Shown here: positions 41,907 through 50,552 of the stretch, one piece after another
How the letters are laid out: each line of letters starts with the position of its first letter
Position numbering within the stretch: position 1 is the first letter of the stretch
Assembly: GCA_937922675.1 (NCBI GenBank)
Contig: CALAJN010000004.1
Span: 186,001-250,000 of the forward strand
Direction: 5' to 3'
DNA: 64,000 nucleotides
From: an uncultured Granulosicoccaceae bacterium
GTDB lineage: Bacteria; Pseudomonadota; Gammaproteobacteria; Granulosicoccales; Granulosicoccaceae
Notes under the pieces: generated by a model
The model's database searches: none
What the model saw: only the letters and a program-made list of their open reading frames with translations
Told to the model about the DNA's origin: nothing
Program-made: the position numbers and the translations under genes

Positions 41907-44411
41907 ATGCGGCTGCAAAGTCGATTCTTGATCACAGTCATTCCAGCGATCGCTGCTACAGTGCTCGGTCTGGGAGCGATCGTGTACGCGCAGCTGATCA
42001 GCAGCTCTGTACAAAGCGTACAGCGTGAAATTCAAATGGCACAGGAGCGCACGGCGTTGCGCACGGCTGCTGTTGTGGAGACCGCAGAAACCAACGCAGT
42101 TCTGCTTTCCGATTCGGCTCAGATCGCTAACTGGTTTACCTCAACTCCTGATCTGCGCGATGCTGATGCAGTGAGTTCCTTGTTCCGAACCTTGCGAAGA
42201 TCTCAGCCTTTATATCGTGAGGTGCGTTTGCTTGATCGTGACGGCGAGCAGGAGATACGCGTCGCGGATGAAGATTTGTCTAGTGCATCGAACTCAGTGC
42301 GCGGTACCGGTTGGTTTTCACGCGTGGCATTGAACTGGGGGAGCTCTGTTCATACCGAAGTCGTTGAACATTCGGAAGAGGGCAAGCCCTCGTTGACCAT
42401 TGCTCGTCCTGTTCGCATACGAAGCGATGATGGCCGTGAAACACTACAGGGTTACGTCGTACTGAGTGCCGCCATGGAAGCGATCGGGCATGAGGTGGCG
42501 AGTCATGCGATCAATCATCAGGGGTACATTGCGATGATAGATGCTACCGGCTCCGTGGTTTATGCTTCTGACGACAGGCGTGCACAAGCGGTGGCTGTGG
42601 TTGACGCCTTGGCTGAAGCGTCGGGCACGACTGAGAGCCGGGGTGGCATAGACTATGTCGACGTCGATGGAACGCGTTTCAAGGTGTCCCGCGAAGCACT
42701 CGTCGATGGAGTGACAACCCTGGTCGTCATTCCAGGCACAGCGCTTGACGCGCTTGCCGATCGAATTGGTCTGACTGTGGGTCTGGGCACTGCTGCTGCT
42801 ATCGGACTGATCAGTTTGCTGTTTGTCTATCTTGTACGGTCTGTTGTCGTGTGTCCAATACAGCGTCTGCAGAAAGCGATTACAGCTCTTGGCGAAGGGA
42901 GTACTGAACCCATAATTCAAAATGCTCGAAACGACGAGATTGGTGATCTCTTGCGTTCGTTTGCGAGCATGACCGAAAAACTGTCCGGGTCGATGGAAGA
43001 GTTGCAGCGGTCAAATGTCCGAATCGAGTCGCTTGCCTACCACGACGTGCTCACGAGCATTCCCAATCGACGATGTTTTCTTGAGCTTTTGTCAAGTACT
43101 GTTCAACATGCGAAAGAGACATCTACCAATGTGGCCTTGCTCTTTTTCGACTTGGACGAGTTTAAGCGACTGAATGATAGTGAGGGCCATCGCGCAGGCG
43201 ATCGATTATTGCAGGAAGTCGCTCATCGTCTGACGCGGTGTGCCTCGCAGCATGGTGCTACCTCTGACAAAGAGGGTGATCAAAACAGGAATGTGGTCGC
43301 CCGAACGGGTGGGGATGAATTCGTTGTGCTGCTCAACACTATATCGAATGCGAAGGAGGTCGCTGAGTTTGCGGAGAACGCACTGGAGCGACTCAGTCAA
43401 CCGATCAGTATTGGCGAGAACGCACGTGTCATAAACGCTAGTGTCGGGTTTGCATTATGCCCAGAGCATTCAAGTGATGCCGATGAACTGATAGCGTGTG
43501 CCGATATTGCCATGTTTGATGCCAAGCGCCGACGAACACATTCCTGGTGCATGTATGACGTGTCCATGCGCCAACGTATCGACTCCCGATTGGCGATGGA
43601 AAAGGATTTGGAGGAAGCTGTTGAGGGGCAGCTGTGCCTGCAATATCAGCCACAGTATCGTGTATCAAACCGCTCGAGCGGAGAGGTTTCTGATCTATGG
43701 GGCATGGAGGCTTTGCTTCGCTGGGAGCATCCGATACATGGCATGGTCTCTCCGGCAGAGTTCATTCCGGTAGCTGAGGAAACAGGTCTGATATCCGCGA
43801 TTGGAGACTGGGTCATCAACGAAGCCTGTCGTCAGTGGACTGAATGGAATGAACTGGGTATTGCGCCAGATCGCATTGCGGTCAACGTGTCGCAGCGACA
43901 GTTCTCGTTGAGCGATGTGGCGATAACCATAGAAGATACCCTGAAAAAGTACGTGATGCCTCCATCCGCGCTCGAGGTAGAGATCACCGAGAGCTGCATC
44001 ATGGATGCTTCATCAAATGTGATCGAGTCACTCAAGTACATTCGCCAGCTGGGCGTGCATGTCGCCATGGATGACTTCGGAACAGGTCACTCATCCTTGG
44101 GCGCGTTGACGCACCTTCCCATCGATACATTGAAGGTAGATCGCTGTTTTGTCTCCGGGATAGAGGAGGGCACTGCGAACGACGCGATAATTGCTGCTGT
44201 GCTGATGCTCGCGGCAAGTCTGGATCTGACGGTAGTGGCAGAAGGCGTTGAAACCGTTGAAGAGCTTCAACGTCTGCAATGGCATCGCTGTGATGTCGGC
44301 CAAGGCTATTTGCTTGCGCGCCCATTGTGGGCACAAGACGCTACCCAGTTGCTCGAGAGTCGAGCTGAGGCACCCTGTGTTGAGGCCGAACAACAAGCCA
44401 ACGCCGCCTGA
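41907..44411 (+). CDS. membrane GGDEF-EAL protein (c-di-GMP cyclase/phosphodiesterase)
   Basis: 834 residues. Helix 1 at about 7-29, a periplasmic sensor region, helix 2 at about 288-310, HAMP to about 365, GGDEF domain with the intact motif at 468-472, and EAL domain with EAL at 601-603. The product-inhibition site RxxD is absent where expected (QNRN). EAL catalytic residues look complete: MDDFGTGHSS, NVSQRQF, EITES, KVDR, VAEGVET and GQGYLLARPL. So phosphodiesterase activity is likely, and cyclase activity is possible. It probably adjusts c-di-GMP in response to a periplasmic signal. Confidence 0.93.
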   Translation: MRLQSRFLITVIPAIAATVLGLGAIVYAQLISSSVQSVQREIQMAQERTALRTAAVVETAETNAVLLSDSAQIANWFTSTPDLRDADAVSSLFRTLRRSQPLYREVRLLDRDGEQEIRVADEDLSSASNSVRGTGWFSRVALNWGSSVHTEVVEHSEEGKPSLTIARPVRIRSDDGRETLQGYVVLSAAMEAIGHEVASHAINHQGYIAMIDATGSVVYASDDRRAQAVAVVDALAEASGTTESRGGIDYVDVDGTRFKVSREALVDGVTTLVVIPGTALDALADRIGLTVGLGTAAAIGLISLLFVYLVRSVVVCPIQRLQKAITALGEGSTEPIIQNARNDEIGDLLRSFASMTEKLSGSMEELQRSNVRIESLAYHDVLTSIPNRRCFLELLSSTVQHAKETSTNVALLFFDLDEFKRLNDSEGHRAGDRLLQEVAHRLTRCASQHGATSDKEGDQNRNVVARTGGDEFVVLLNTISNAKEVAEFAENALERLSQPISIGENARVINASVGFALCPEHSSDADELIACADIAMFDAKRRRTHSWCMYDVSMRQRIDSRLAMEKDLEEAVEGQLCLQYQPQYRVSNRSSGEVSDLWGMEALLRWEHPIHGMVSPAEFIPVAEETGLISAIGDWVINEACRQWTEWNELGIAPDRIAVNVSQRQFSLSDVAITIEDTLKKYVMPPSALEVEITESCIMDASSNVIESLKYIRQLGVHVAMDDFGTGHSSLGALTHLPIDTLKVDRCFVSGIEEGTANDAIIAAVLMLAASLDLTVVAEGVETVEELQRLQWHRCDVGQGYLLARPLWAQDATQLLESRAEAPCVEAEQQANAA

Positions 44412-44438
44412 CGCACATTTACAGGTCCTGCCGGATGA

Positions 44439-45281
44439 CTACTCGTCAAGGCGGCTCAATGCGCTAGCGTGATGCGCTAGATGATCGCCAATAAAGCTTG
44501 CGACAAACCAATACGAGTGATCGTAGCCAGTCTGCATGCGGTACTCGAGTTTCTGGTTGGCCGCGGAGCACGCGTCGATAAATTTTTGTGGTGTCAGCTG
44601 TTCATCAAGGAAGTTATCGGCGCTTCCCGTATCGACCAGTATGCGTGCACTGCTCGGATGTGAGGCGACCAGTTTGCAGGCGTCGTATCGTTCCCAGCGT
44701 GTTTCGTCGTTGCCCAGATAATGACTAAACGCCTTTCGACCCCATGGTACTTGTGTGGGAGCAACGATGGGGGAGAAGGCTGACACCGAGCGATAGCGAT
44801 CTGGGTGCTTCAAATGCAATGTCAGGGCACCGTGGCCTCCCATCGAATGACCGCTAATGCCTTGACGGTCAGCATCGATGTGAAAGTGCGATTGGACCAG
44901 CGCTGCCAGCTCGTCGGTCAGGTACGTGTCCATACGAAAGTTTGCACTCCAGGGGGCCTCGGTCGCTGTGAGATAAAAACCTGCCCCTTGACCCAGGTCA
45001 TAGGACTCGTCATCCGGTACCTCATCACCACGTGGGCTTGTGTCCGGTGCGATGACTACAAGACCCTGCTCAGCGGCATAGCGCTGCAGGCCGGACTTCT
45101 CCATCACGTTGGCCCATGTGCATGTCAACCCGGAGAGGTACCACAGGGTTGGGCAGGGGCCGGATGTGGCTTGAGGGGGGGTATAAACGGCGAAGCGCGC
45201 AGGGCACTGTAGTACGTCGCTCGAGTGTTCGTGAACAGAAAGGCGACCACCGAAGCTGGCCCATTCGGAGAGGGTTTTCAT
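44439..45281 (-). CDS. fghA: S-formylglutathione hydrolase
   Basis: 280 residues from the ATG at 45281 (a TTG at 45287 is alternative). Serine esterase of the FghA/esterase D family: GLTCTWANVMEKSG near 53-66, nucleophile in GHSMGGHGA near 147, Asp in VDTGSADNFLD near 220 and His in GYDHSYWF near 255. Releases formate and glutathione from S-formylglutathione in formaldehyde detoxification. The usual partner, glutathione-dependent alcohol dehydrogenase (adhC), is not in the window. Confidence 0.93.
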   Translation of the reverse strand: MKTLSEWASFGGRLSVHEHSSDVLQCPARFAVYTPPQATSGPCPTLWYLSGLTCTWANVMEKSGLQRYAAEQGLVVIAPDTSPRGDEVPDDESYDLGQGAGFYLTATEAPWSANFRMDTYLTDELAALVQSHFHIDADRQGISGHSMGGHGALTLHLKHPDRYRSVSAFSPIVAPTQVPWGRKAFSHYLGNDETRWERYDACKLVASHPSSARILVDTGSADNFLDEQLTPQKFIDACSAANQKLEYRMQTGYDHSYWFVASFIGDHLAHHASALSRLDE

Positions 45282-45498
45282 ATCCAAAAGTGTTTGTTTG
45301 GTACTGCGTTGGAAAAAACACCTGACTTGATAAACGGTAAAGTCTACCGCGGTGGTCGCTACCGGGGACTGTACGCCTTGTACTTGTAAAAGTTATGCCT
45401 TTGGTCACTTTGATACGTGTGGCGTCAGAAGGCGCAACCGTTATGATTACGCGGTAGTCTTGCAAGCTCACCTGTTCATTTGCAACGGAGCCAGTGCC
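45282..45498. promoter_or_regulatory. divergent promoter region, fghA and dienelactone hydrolase
   Basis: 217 bases between divergent starts. A GGAG at 45487-45490 serves the plus-strand gene. Promoter hexamers are not clear. Called from position. Confidence 0.35.
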
Positions 45499-46404
45499 AT
45501 GCCAGAGACCCGCAACGATGAAAGTGACATTGTCATTGATGAATCGGTTTACGAACTGTACGACGAGTACTGCCATGGCCGCATGGAAAGACGAGAGTTT
45601 TTGCAACGCTGTGGTGCGATCACTATAGCGGGCGTTTCCGGCTTGGCGATGGCGCAAGCGCTTTTGCCTAGATATGCAGAGGCCCAGACAATATCCTTTA
45701 CCGATGAGCGCATTAAGCCTGCGTACGTGACGTATCCATCTCCGGGCGGCACTTCAGGGGAGATGAGGGGCTATCTGGTGGTCCCCGAGACACCAGGACC
45801 CCACCCCGCAGTTATTGTAATTCACGAAAATCGTGGCTTGAATCCCTATATCGAGGATGTCGCCAGGCGTCTAGGCACCATGGGTTTTGTCGCGCTGGCG
45901 CCGGACGGTTTATACCCGGTTGGCGGTTACCCAGGCAATGACGACGACGGCCGAGAGCTGCAGCGCAGCCTCGATCAGGCTCAGTTGCGCACCGACATGC
46001 TCAACAGCGCACGCCACCTGAAGGACCACGAATCATCGACTGGCAAGCTCGGTGCCATCGGGTTTTGCTGGGGCGGGGCGGCAGTTAACTATCTAGCCGT
46101 TCAAATGGGTGCAGACCTGGCAGCTGGTGTTCCGTTCTATGGAGGTGCTCCGGCGGCTGATGAAGTGCGTTCGATAGAAGCTCCACTGATGGTTCAGTCG
46201 GCTGAGGATGATGAGCGTGTCAATGCTCAGTGGCCAGGCTTTGAGCAGGCACTCACAGCGGCTGACAAGACTTTTACAAGGTATGTATATCCTGGCACTC
46301 GACACGGGTTCCACAATAATTCGACACCGCGATTCAATGCGGAACAAGCGGCGATCGCTGAAGATCGCACGGTCGCATTCTTCGTTGAGCATTTAACCGC
46401 TTGA
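45499..46404 (+). CDS. dienelactone hydrolase family protein with Tat-like leader
   Basis: 301 residues from the ATG at 45499, which has GGAG 8 bases upstream; the frame opens earlier at 45352 without support. The leader contains MERREFLQRCGAITIAGVSG, a twin-arginine-like signal, ending near YAEAQ. The hydrolase fold follows with Glu in IHENRGL, nucleophile Cys in GFCWGG near 192, Asp in SAEDDER near 240 and His in TRHGFH near 275, the Cys-Asp-His triad of dienelactone hydrolases. Probably periplasmic. Substrate is unknown; this family acts on lactones and esters. Confidence 0.9.
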   Translation: MPETRNDESDIVIDESVYELYDEYCHGRMERREFLQRCGAITIAGVSGLAMAQALLPRYAEAQTISFTDERIKPAYVTYPSPGGTSGEMRGYLVVPETPGPHPAVIVIHENRGLNPYIEDVARRLGTMGFVALAPDGLYPVGGYPGNDDDGRELQRSLDQAQLRTDMLNSARHLKDHESSTGKLGAIGFCWGGAAVNYLAVQMGADLAAGVPFYGGAPAADEVRSIEAPLMVQSAEDDERVNAQWPGFEQALTAADKTFTRYVYPGTRHGFHNNSTPRFNAEQAAIAEDRTVAFFVEHLTA

Positions 46405-46416
46405 GCGACTCGCTCG

Positions 46417-46446
46417 GTGGGCAACCAGTATGACAAGGTTGCCCAC
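46417..46446 (+). terminator. 10-bp perfect hairpin after the dienelactone hydrolase gene
   Basis: GTGGGCAACC and GGTTGCCCAC flank a 10-base loop, starting 13 bases after the stop. There is no T tract (GGGCATTCTCTTG follows), so termination may be weak or Rho-assisted. Confidence 0.55.
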
Positions 46447-46531
46447 GGGCATTCTCTTGATCAGACCCGGAGTAGCCAGGGTTCGACCGAGCAGCAGGTT
46501 AGTCCCAGTTGCGCTGGCATAGTCTATTTAA

Positions 46532-46547
46532 CATAATATGTATTATG
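46532..46547. repeat. 16-bp palindrome at the edge of the IS remnant
   Basis: CATAATA TG TATTATG is a perfect palindrome with a 2-base centre, in an AT-rich patch unlike its surroundings. It lies about 50 bases before the transposase remnant, where a left end of an element would be; an operator is the alternative. Confidence 0.5.
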
Positions 46548-46593
46548 CGCAATAGTGATGCAGGCGCACAGAGTCAGCGTCCGCTTTCTGCGC

Positions 46594-46770
46594 ATGGGAA
46601 ACAACCGCGAGCTCGGCCGCTTGAGCGTAGTTCAAAGAGTTCTGGACAAGCGCGTGGCCCAGAGGCAAGCCAGCGAACAATTAGGTATCAGCGAGCCAAT
46701 GGCGCGTTCGGCCTGGTATCGAGAAAGCGTGGCGCTGATCAGACTCGACAACAAGGCGGCTGCGCAGGTT
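46594..46770 (+). pseudogene. IS transposase remnant (ISNCY/IS1202-like, N-terminal piece)
   Basis: From the ATG at 46594 the frame reads MGNNRELGRLSVVQRVLDKR and VAQRQASEQLGIS, which matches the N-terminal helix-turn-helix of ISNCY-type transposases (ELRRLxVLxRV..R..Q..AAExLGLS). Then the frame breaks: the matching GAFGLVSRKRG block is found in another frame right after (from 46701), implying loss of about 10 codons. Nothing of the catalytic DDE domain remains. The remnant ends close to the 3' end of the csrA-like gene on the opposite strand. Confidence 0.68.
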
Positions 46771-46837
46771 TTGTATAGCGTCTGTAACGCACCCGTGACT
46801 GATATCTTCTCGATGTGCGAGTTGTCCATGTACAAGT

Positions 46838-47223
46838 CTATACGTAGTTGTTGCTAGTGATCTGACGGCTTTCGAGCAATTCGGAGCGATTGATATCGAT
46901 GTGTTCGGGGGCACTGACCTCAACTCGCGCCTTGCTCGATTTTAAACGCATAAGAATCACCTCGATATCGTCACCAATCAGGATTGATTCGCTCTCGCGA
47001 CGGCCAAGCACCAGAGTGCCTTTTCCGTCTGAGTTGGCACGAGCCACTGATGAAGACGATTTCAGACGCAGCTGCTTACGGATCTGCACTTCTGCACGGT
47101 CTACTGGTAAGTGACGTGGTGCGGTGACGCTGATTCGCGCCTGCCATTCAAGGATTCAAGGGTGACTCTGACATCGTCACCAATAGTTATCGATTCGCCT
47201 TCGTAGCGATTGAGTTCAAGCAT
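46838..47223 (-). pseudogene. tandem double-domain CsrA with one-base frameshift
   Basis: The ATG at 47223 (GGAG 7 bases upstream) opens [18 protein letters not shown], a CsrA start, through TLESLNG at 47143; this frame then ends at 47101. One base out of step, the rest of the same domain goes on: [19 protein letters not shown], then a short linker and a complete second CsrA domain (GTLVLGRRESESILIGDDIEV ... APEHIDINRSELLE) to the stop at 46838. Restoring one base near 47143 gives 128 residues with both RNA-contact sets (Leu4/Arg6-like and VxR-type Arg). The second domain alone could be made from a GTG at 47089. CsrA normally acts as a homodimer; this would be a single-chain dimer. Decay, sequence error or frameshifting are possible. 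Confidence 0.8.
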
Positions 47224-47463
47224 GTCCCTGCTCCATTCGTTCCGAGGTCAGCTTACCGAAAACTCGCAGCACTGAATACGATCGACTCGGCAGTGCCACG
47301 ACTCTGTTCGGTCAGCCATGTCGAGATACACCGCGAGTTGCTCGTGTCCAAAACTCACTACTTTCGGACAGCGCTGAGCCTGGCCAACAGATCAATGACT
47401 TACGGCCCATGTCCATCTGCCGCTACTGCTAGCTGCGCTATATTAGGCGGCAGCACCATCCGC
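47224..47463. other. 240-base divergent region
   Basis: Between the double-CsrA gene (minus) and the enolase-superfamily gene (plus). The plus frame is open from 47293 but this part has no family match. Promoters are expected here but not identified. Confidence 0.35.
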
Positions 47464-48612
47464 ATGGCGCCTTCGTCAGTGCGCCAGCCACCCGTACAGG
47501 ATGTCAGTGACGTGAAATGCACAATTTGCTCGGTCGAGGTCACGCACTACCGAGTTCCCCTGGATGAGGTGCTCAACGACGCCATGCATGGCGATCACAC
47601 GCACTTCGAGCTTGTCCTCGTAACGATCAGACTTGACGATGGCAGTGTCGGCACCGGCTATACCTATACCGGAGGCTTGGGTGGTCATGCGATAGTAGCG
47701 ATGATCGAGCACGACCTGGCCCCTTGGCTGCTTGGACGCGATGCGCAGGATGTTGAGTCATTGAACCGGGCGATGCAGTTTCACGTCCACTATGTTGCGC
47801 GTGGAGGTATAGCGAGTTTTGCGATCTCCGCCATAGACATAGCCTTGTGGGACCTTCGTGGCAAGCAACGTGGTGAGCCGCTCTGGAAGATGGCTGGCGG
47901 TGCTGCTGACCGTTGCCGAGCCTATTGCGGCGGAATTGATCTGAATCTGTCACTGCCACGATTGCTGGACAACGTTCGTGGCTATCTTGCAGCAGGGTTC
48001 AATGGCGTCAAGATAAAGATCGGTCAACCCTCTCTTGCAGTTGACATGGAGCGCATTCAGGCCGTGCGCGAGCTCATTGGTAGTGATGTCGCGTTTATGG
48101 TGGATGCCAACTACTCCATGCACGTCGAGCAGGCCATCGAGGCCTGTCGTGCTTTTGAGGCGTTTGATCTTGTGTGGTTTGAAGAACCCATCGAACCTGA
48201 TAACTACGACGGCTATGCGCGCATTGCCGCCGAGACCGGCATGCCATTGGCCATGGGTGAAAACCTGCACACACACCATGAATTCAGACATGCCTTTGAG
48301 CGTGCATCGCTGAGCTACATTCAGCCTGATGCATCAAACTGCTGTGGCATTACCGGGTGGCTTGCTGTGGCTGAACAGTCCAGAGCGTTCGGGCTACCGG
48401 TATGCAGCCACGGCATGCAGGAGTTGCATGTGAGCCTGGTTGCCGGGCAGACAAACGCAGGGCTCATCGAAGTACATTCGTTTCCAATAGACCGCTATAC
48501 CCATCGGCCGTTGGTTGTCGAGGACGGGCTGGCGGTTGCGCCGAGCCTGCCGGGTACGGGGGTGGTGTTTGATCGCGAGAAGCTTGACGAGATGTGCACT
48601 TCCCGGATGTAA
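47464..48612 (+). CDS. mandelate racemase/muconate lactonizing enzyme family, acid-sugar dehydratase type
   Basis: 382 residues from the ATG at 47464; starts from 47293 on would add up to 57 residues without match. Enolase superfamily: capping domain to about 125, then a barrel with catalytic Lys in VKIKIG near 180, metal ligands Asp in VDANYS near 212, Glu in WFEEPI near 240 and Glu in GENLHT near 265, and catalytic His in CSHGMQE near 317. The Lys/His pair fits dehydratases or racemases of sugar acids such as talarate/galactarate. No transporter or partner gene is next to it. Confidence 0.87.
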   Translation: MAPSSVRQPPVQDVSDVKCTICSVEVTHYRVPLDEVLNDAMHGDHTHFELVLVTIRLDDGSVGTGYTYTGGLGGHAIVAMIEHDLAPWLLGRDAQDVESLNRAMQFHVHYVARGGIASFAISAIDIALWDLRGKQRGEPLWKMAGGAADRCRAYCGGIDLNLSLPRLLDNVRGYLAAGFNGVKIKIGQPSLAVDMERIQAVRELIGSDVAFMVDANYSMHVEQAIEACRAFEAFDLVWFEEPIEPDNYDGYARIAAETGMPLAMGENLHTHHEFRHAFERASLSYIQPDASNCCGITGWLAVAEQSRAFGLPVCSHGMQELHVSLVAGQTNAGLIEVHSFPIDRYTHRPLVVEDGLAVAPSLPGTGVVFDREKLDEMCTSRM

Positions 48613-48681
48613 ACAGGTCTCTTTTATCGCTGGATCAGCAAACGAGACAGGTGCGAGCAAGTCTCTGTTGCCAGCGCCAAT

Positions 48682-49662
48682 TCAGCCGAGATGCTCACGC
48701 TGATGCGCCGATGTAAAGTCGATGCTCGGTCCGATCGGCACGACACGGGAAGGATTCAGGGATTCATGGCTGGCGTAATAGTGCTGTTTGATGTGGTGCA
48801 TGTTCACGGTATCTTCGATGCCGGGTTGCTGATACAGATCACGCAAGTAGCCGGATAGATTGGGGTAGTCGACGATACGCCGCACGTTGCATTTGAAGTG
48901 CCCGACGTAGACCGGATCAAAGCGCACCAGCGTAGTAAACAAGCGCCAGTCTGCCTCGGTGATCTCATGTCCGGTCAGATAGCGTTGGTTGGCCAGTCGC
49001 TCATCAAGCCAGTCCAGTGTTGCAAACAAGGGCTCAAGCGCTTCCTCATAGGCCTCTTGTGAGGTTGCAAAGCCGCACTTGTATACGCCGTTGTTTACAG
49101 ACTCATAGATGCGGTCATTGAGTGCATCGATCTCCGGTCTTGTAGCCTCGGGGTAGTAGTCCCCCGATGTGGCGCCGATCGTGTCGAAGGCTGAGTTGAA
49201 CATCCTGATGATCTCGGGCGATTCATTCGATACGATCGTGCTGGTTTTCTTGTCCCACAGCACCGGTACGGTCACGCGACCCGAATAGTCAGGCATTGCC
49301 GCGGTGTAGACCTGGTGCATGTATTTGGCCCCGTTCACACTGTCAGGCACTACGCCCTCGCCTTGCTCGAAGGTCCAGCCGTTCTCTGCCATGTACCAAT
49401 GAACGGCAGATACCGAGATCATGTCCTGCAGCCCTTTCAGCGCTCTGAAAATCAAGGTGCGATGGGCCCAGGGACATGCCAGTGACACGTATAGATGATA
49501 TCGACCGGCTTCAGCCTTGAAGCCAGCATCGCCACTCGGACCAGCTGTGCCGTCTGCTGTTATCCAGCTACGAAACTGTGGCGACTTGCGCACAAAGCGC
49601 CCGCCAGTGGACGATGTGTCGTACCACTGGTCGACCCACTTGCCGTTTTGAAGAAGTCCCAT
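48682..49662 (-). CDS. yqjG: glutathionyl-hydroquinone reductase
   Basis: 326 residues, the usual size of the Xi-class GST / GS-HQR family. Catalytic Cys in SLACPWAHR near residue 63; the family blocks GRYHLYVSLA, WDKKTSTIVSNESPEIIRM near 133-152 and the C-terminal helical domain with YLTGHEITEADWRLFTTLVRFDPVY near 225-250 are visible (cited by position). Reduces glutathionyl-hydroquinones with GSH to release the hydroquinone. The glutaredoxin-MauE gene lies 15 bases upstream on the same strand, so the two probably form one thiol-redox operon. Confidence 0.93.
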   Translation of the reverse strand: MGLLQNGKWVDQWYDTSSTGGRFVRKSPQFRSWITADGTAGPSGDAGFKAEAGRYHLYVSLACPWAHRTLIFRALKGLQDMISVSAVHWYMAENGWTFEQGEGVVPDSVNGAKYMHQVYTAAMPDYSGRVTVPVLWDKKTSTIVSNESPEIIRMFNSAFDTIGATSGDYYPEATRPEIDALNDRIYESVNNGVYKCGFATSQEAYEEALEPLFATLDWLDERLANQRYLTGHEITEADWRLFTTLVRFDPVYVGHFKCNVRRIVDYPNLSGYLRDLYQQPGIEDTVNMHHIKQHYYASHESLNPSRVVPIGPSIDFTSAHQREHLG

Positions 49663-49677
49663 ATCGCAATAGTGTCC

Positions 49678-50499
49678 TTACAGAATTGAACGCAACATCC
49701 ATAGCGCCATGAGCACCATACCGACGTTTTCGATTAGTGAAACAAACCCCAGGGGAACATTATTGCTGCCACCGACACAGGCACACTTGAGCTCACGCCT
49801 GTCGATATAGACAGCCTTGAAAACCGATGCAGCGCCGATTCCGCCGATAGCCAGTGCCACCGGCGCTGCTAACCAGACAAGTGTTTCAGCCAGCATCAAC
49901 ACGCCAGCACCGCCCTCGAGAAATGGGTAGAGATAGCTGTAGGGCACCCATCGACGTGCCAACAAATCGTAGCCGAGAAACATGCTTGAGAAACTTTCAA
50001 CATCCTGCAGCTTTTGCAGCGCAAGCAAGCACATGCTTATGGCGACAAACAGCCCGACAGTACGCTCTGAAAAGGCGCTGCCCACGCTGATCGAGCTGAC
50101 CGCCAAGGCCATCAACAAGGCCATGCTGAACAGTGCGATGATGGGCCGGTAGCTGACAGCGTTTTTTGGTCTCGTGCTCAGTTTGAAGTGTTTACGTAAG
50201 TCGTCATAGCCGCCGATACGCTCGTTGTCGATAAACACCTGCGGTGTGGTCTTGACATCGTGCTCTGTCTTGAATGCATCGGTCTGCTCGCGCGATAGCA
50301 ATGGATGATCCTCGACGACAAAGCCTTTTGACTCCAACAAGTGCTTTGCTTTCAATCCAAACGGGCATATGTGGGTGCCGATTGTCATCCGATACAGACG
50401 AGCCGTTGGCGCCTGAGACCGCCGGGAAGCAGTTCCAGCCGAGCTCTCGCTTACAGGCTCAAGCGTTGATACCTGCTGTTTGTCCGGTTGTGCGCTCAT
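49678..50499 (-). CDS. glutaredoxin-MauE/DoxX membrane fusion protein
   Basis: 273 residues. Ser/Gln-rich start, then a glutaredoxin domain (about 35-108) with single-Cys active site ICPFGLKAK (CPFG, second Cys lost) and the TTPQVFIDNERIGGYDDL glutathione-binding part near 84-101. The second half has four hydrophobic helices (about 115-270) with YLYPFLEGGAGVLML and ECACVGGSNNVPLG-like CACVGG near 240, the MauE pattern. MauE-type proteins work with thiol oxidoreductases in the membrane. The fusion would place a monothiol glutaredoxin at the cytoplasmic face beside a Cys pair. Precise function unknown. Confidence 0.85.
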   Translation of the reverse strand: MSAQPDKQQVSTLEPVSESSAGTASRRSQAPTARLYRMTIGTHICPFGLKAKHLLESKGFVVEDHPLLSREQTDAFKTEHDVKTTPQVFIDNERIGGYDDLRKHFKLSTRPKNAVSYRPIIALFSMALLMALAVSSISVGSAFSERTVGLFVAISMCLLALQKLQDVESFSSMFLGYDLLARRWVPYSYLYPFLEGGAGVLMLAETLVWLAAPVALAIGGIGAASVFKAVYIDRRELKCACVGGSNNVPLGFVSLIENVGMVLMALWMLRSIL

Positions 50500-50552
50500 G
50501 ATTCAGTGGCCAAGGTAAGTAGGCATGTCTGCGATGATGATTCCAATGCTCG

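Noticed and set aside
46465-46500. GGTTCGACC near 46477 as a tRNA T-loop
   Set aside because: No acceptor stem, anticodon arm or CCA end can be folded around it.
46838-47223. Programmed ribosomal frameshift joining the two CsrA parts
   Set aside because: The join needs a -1 shift at AAU GGC AGG, which has no slippery heptamer, and no strong downstream structure is obvious. Kept only as a remote option in the csrA finding.
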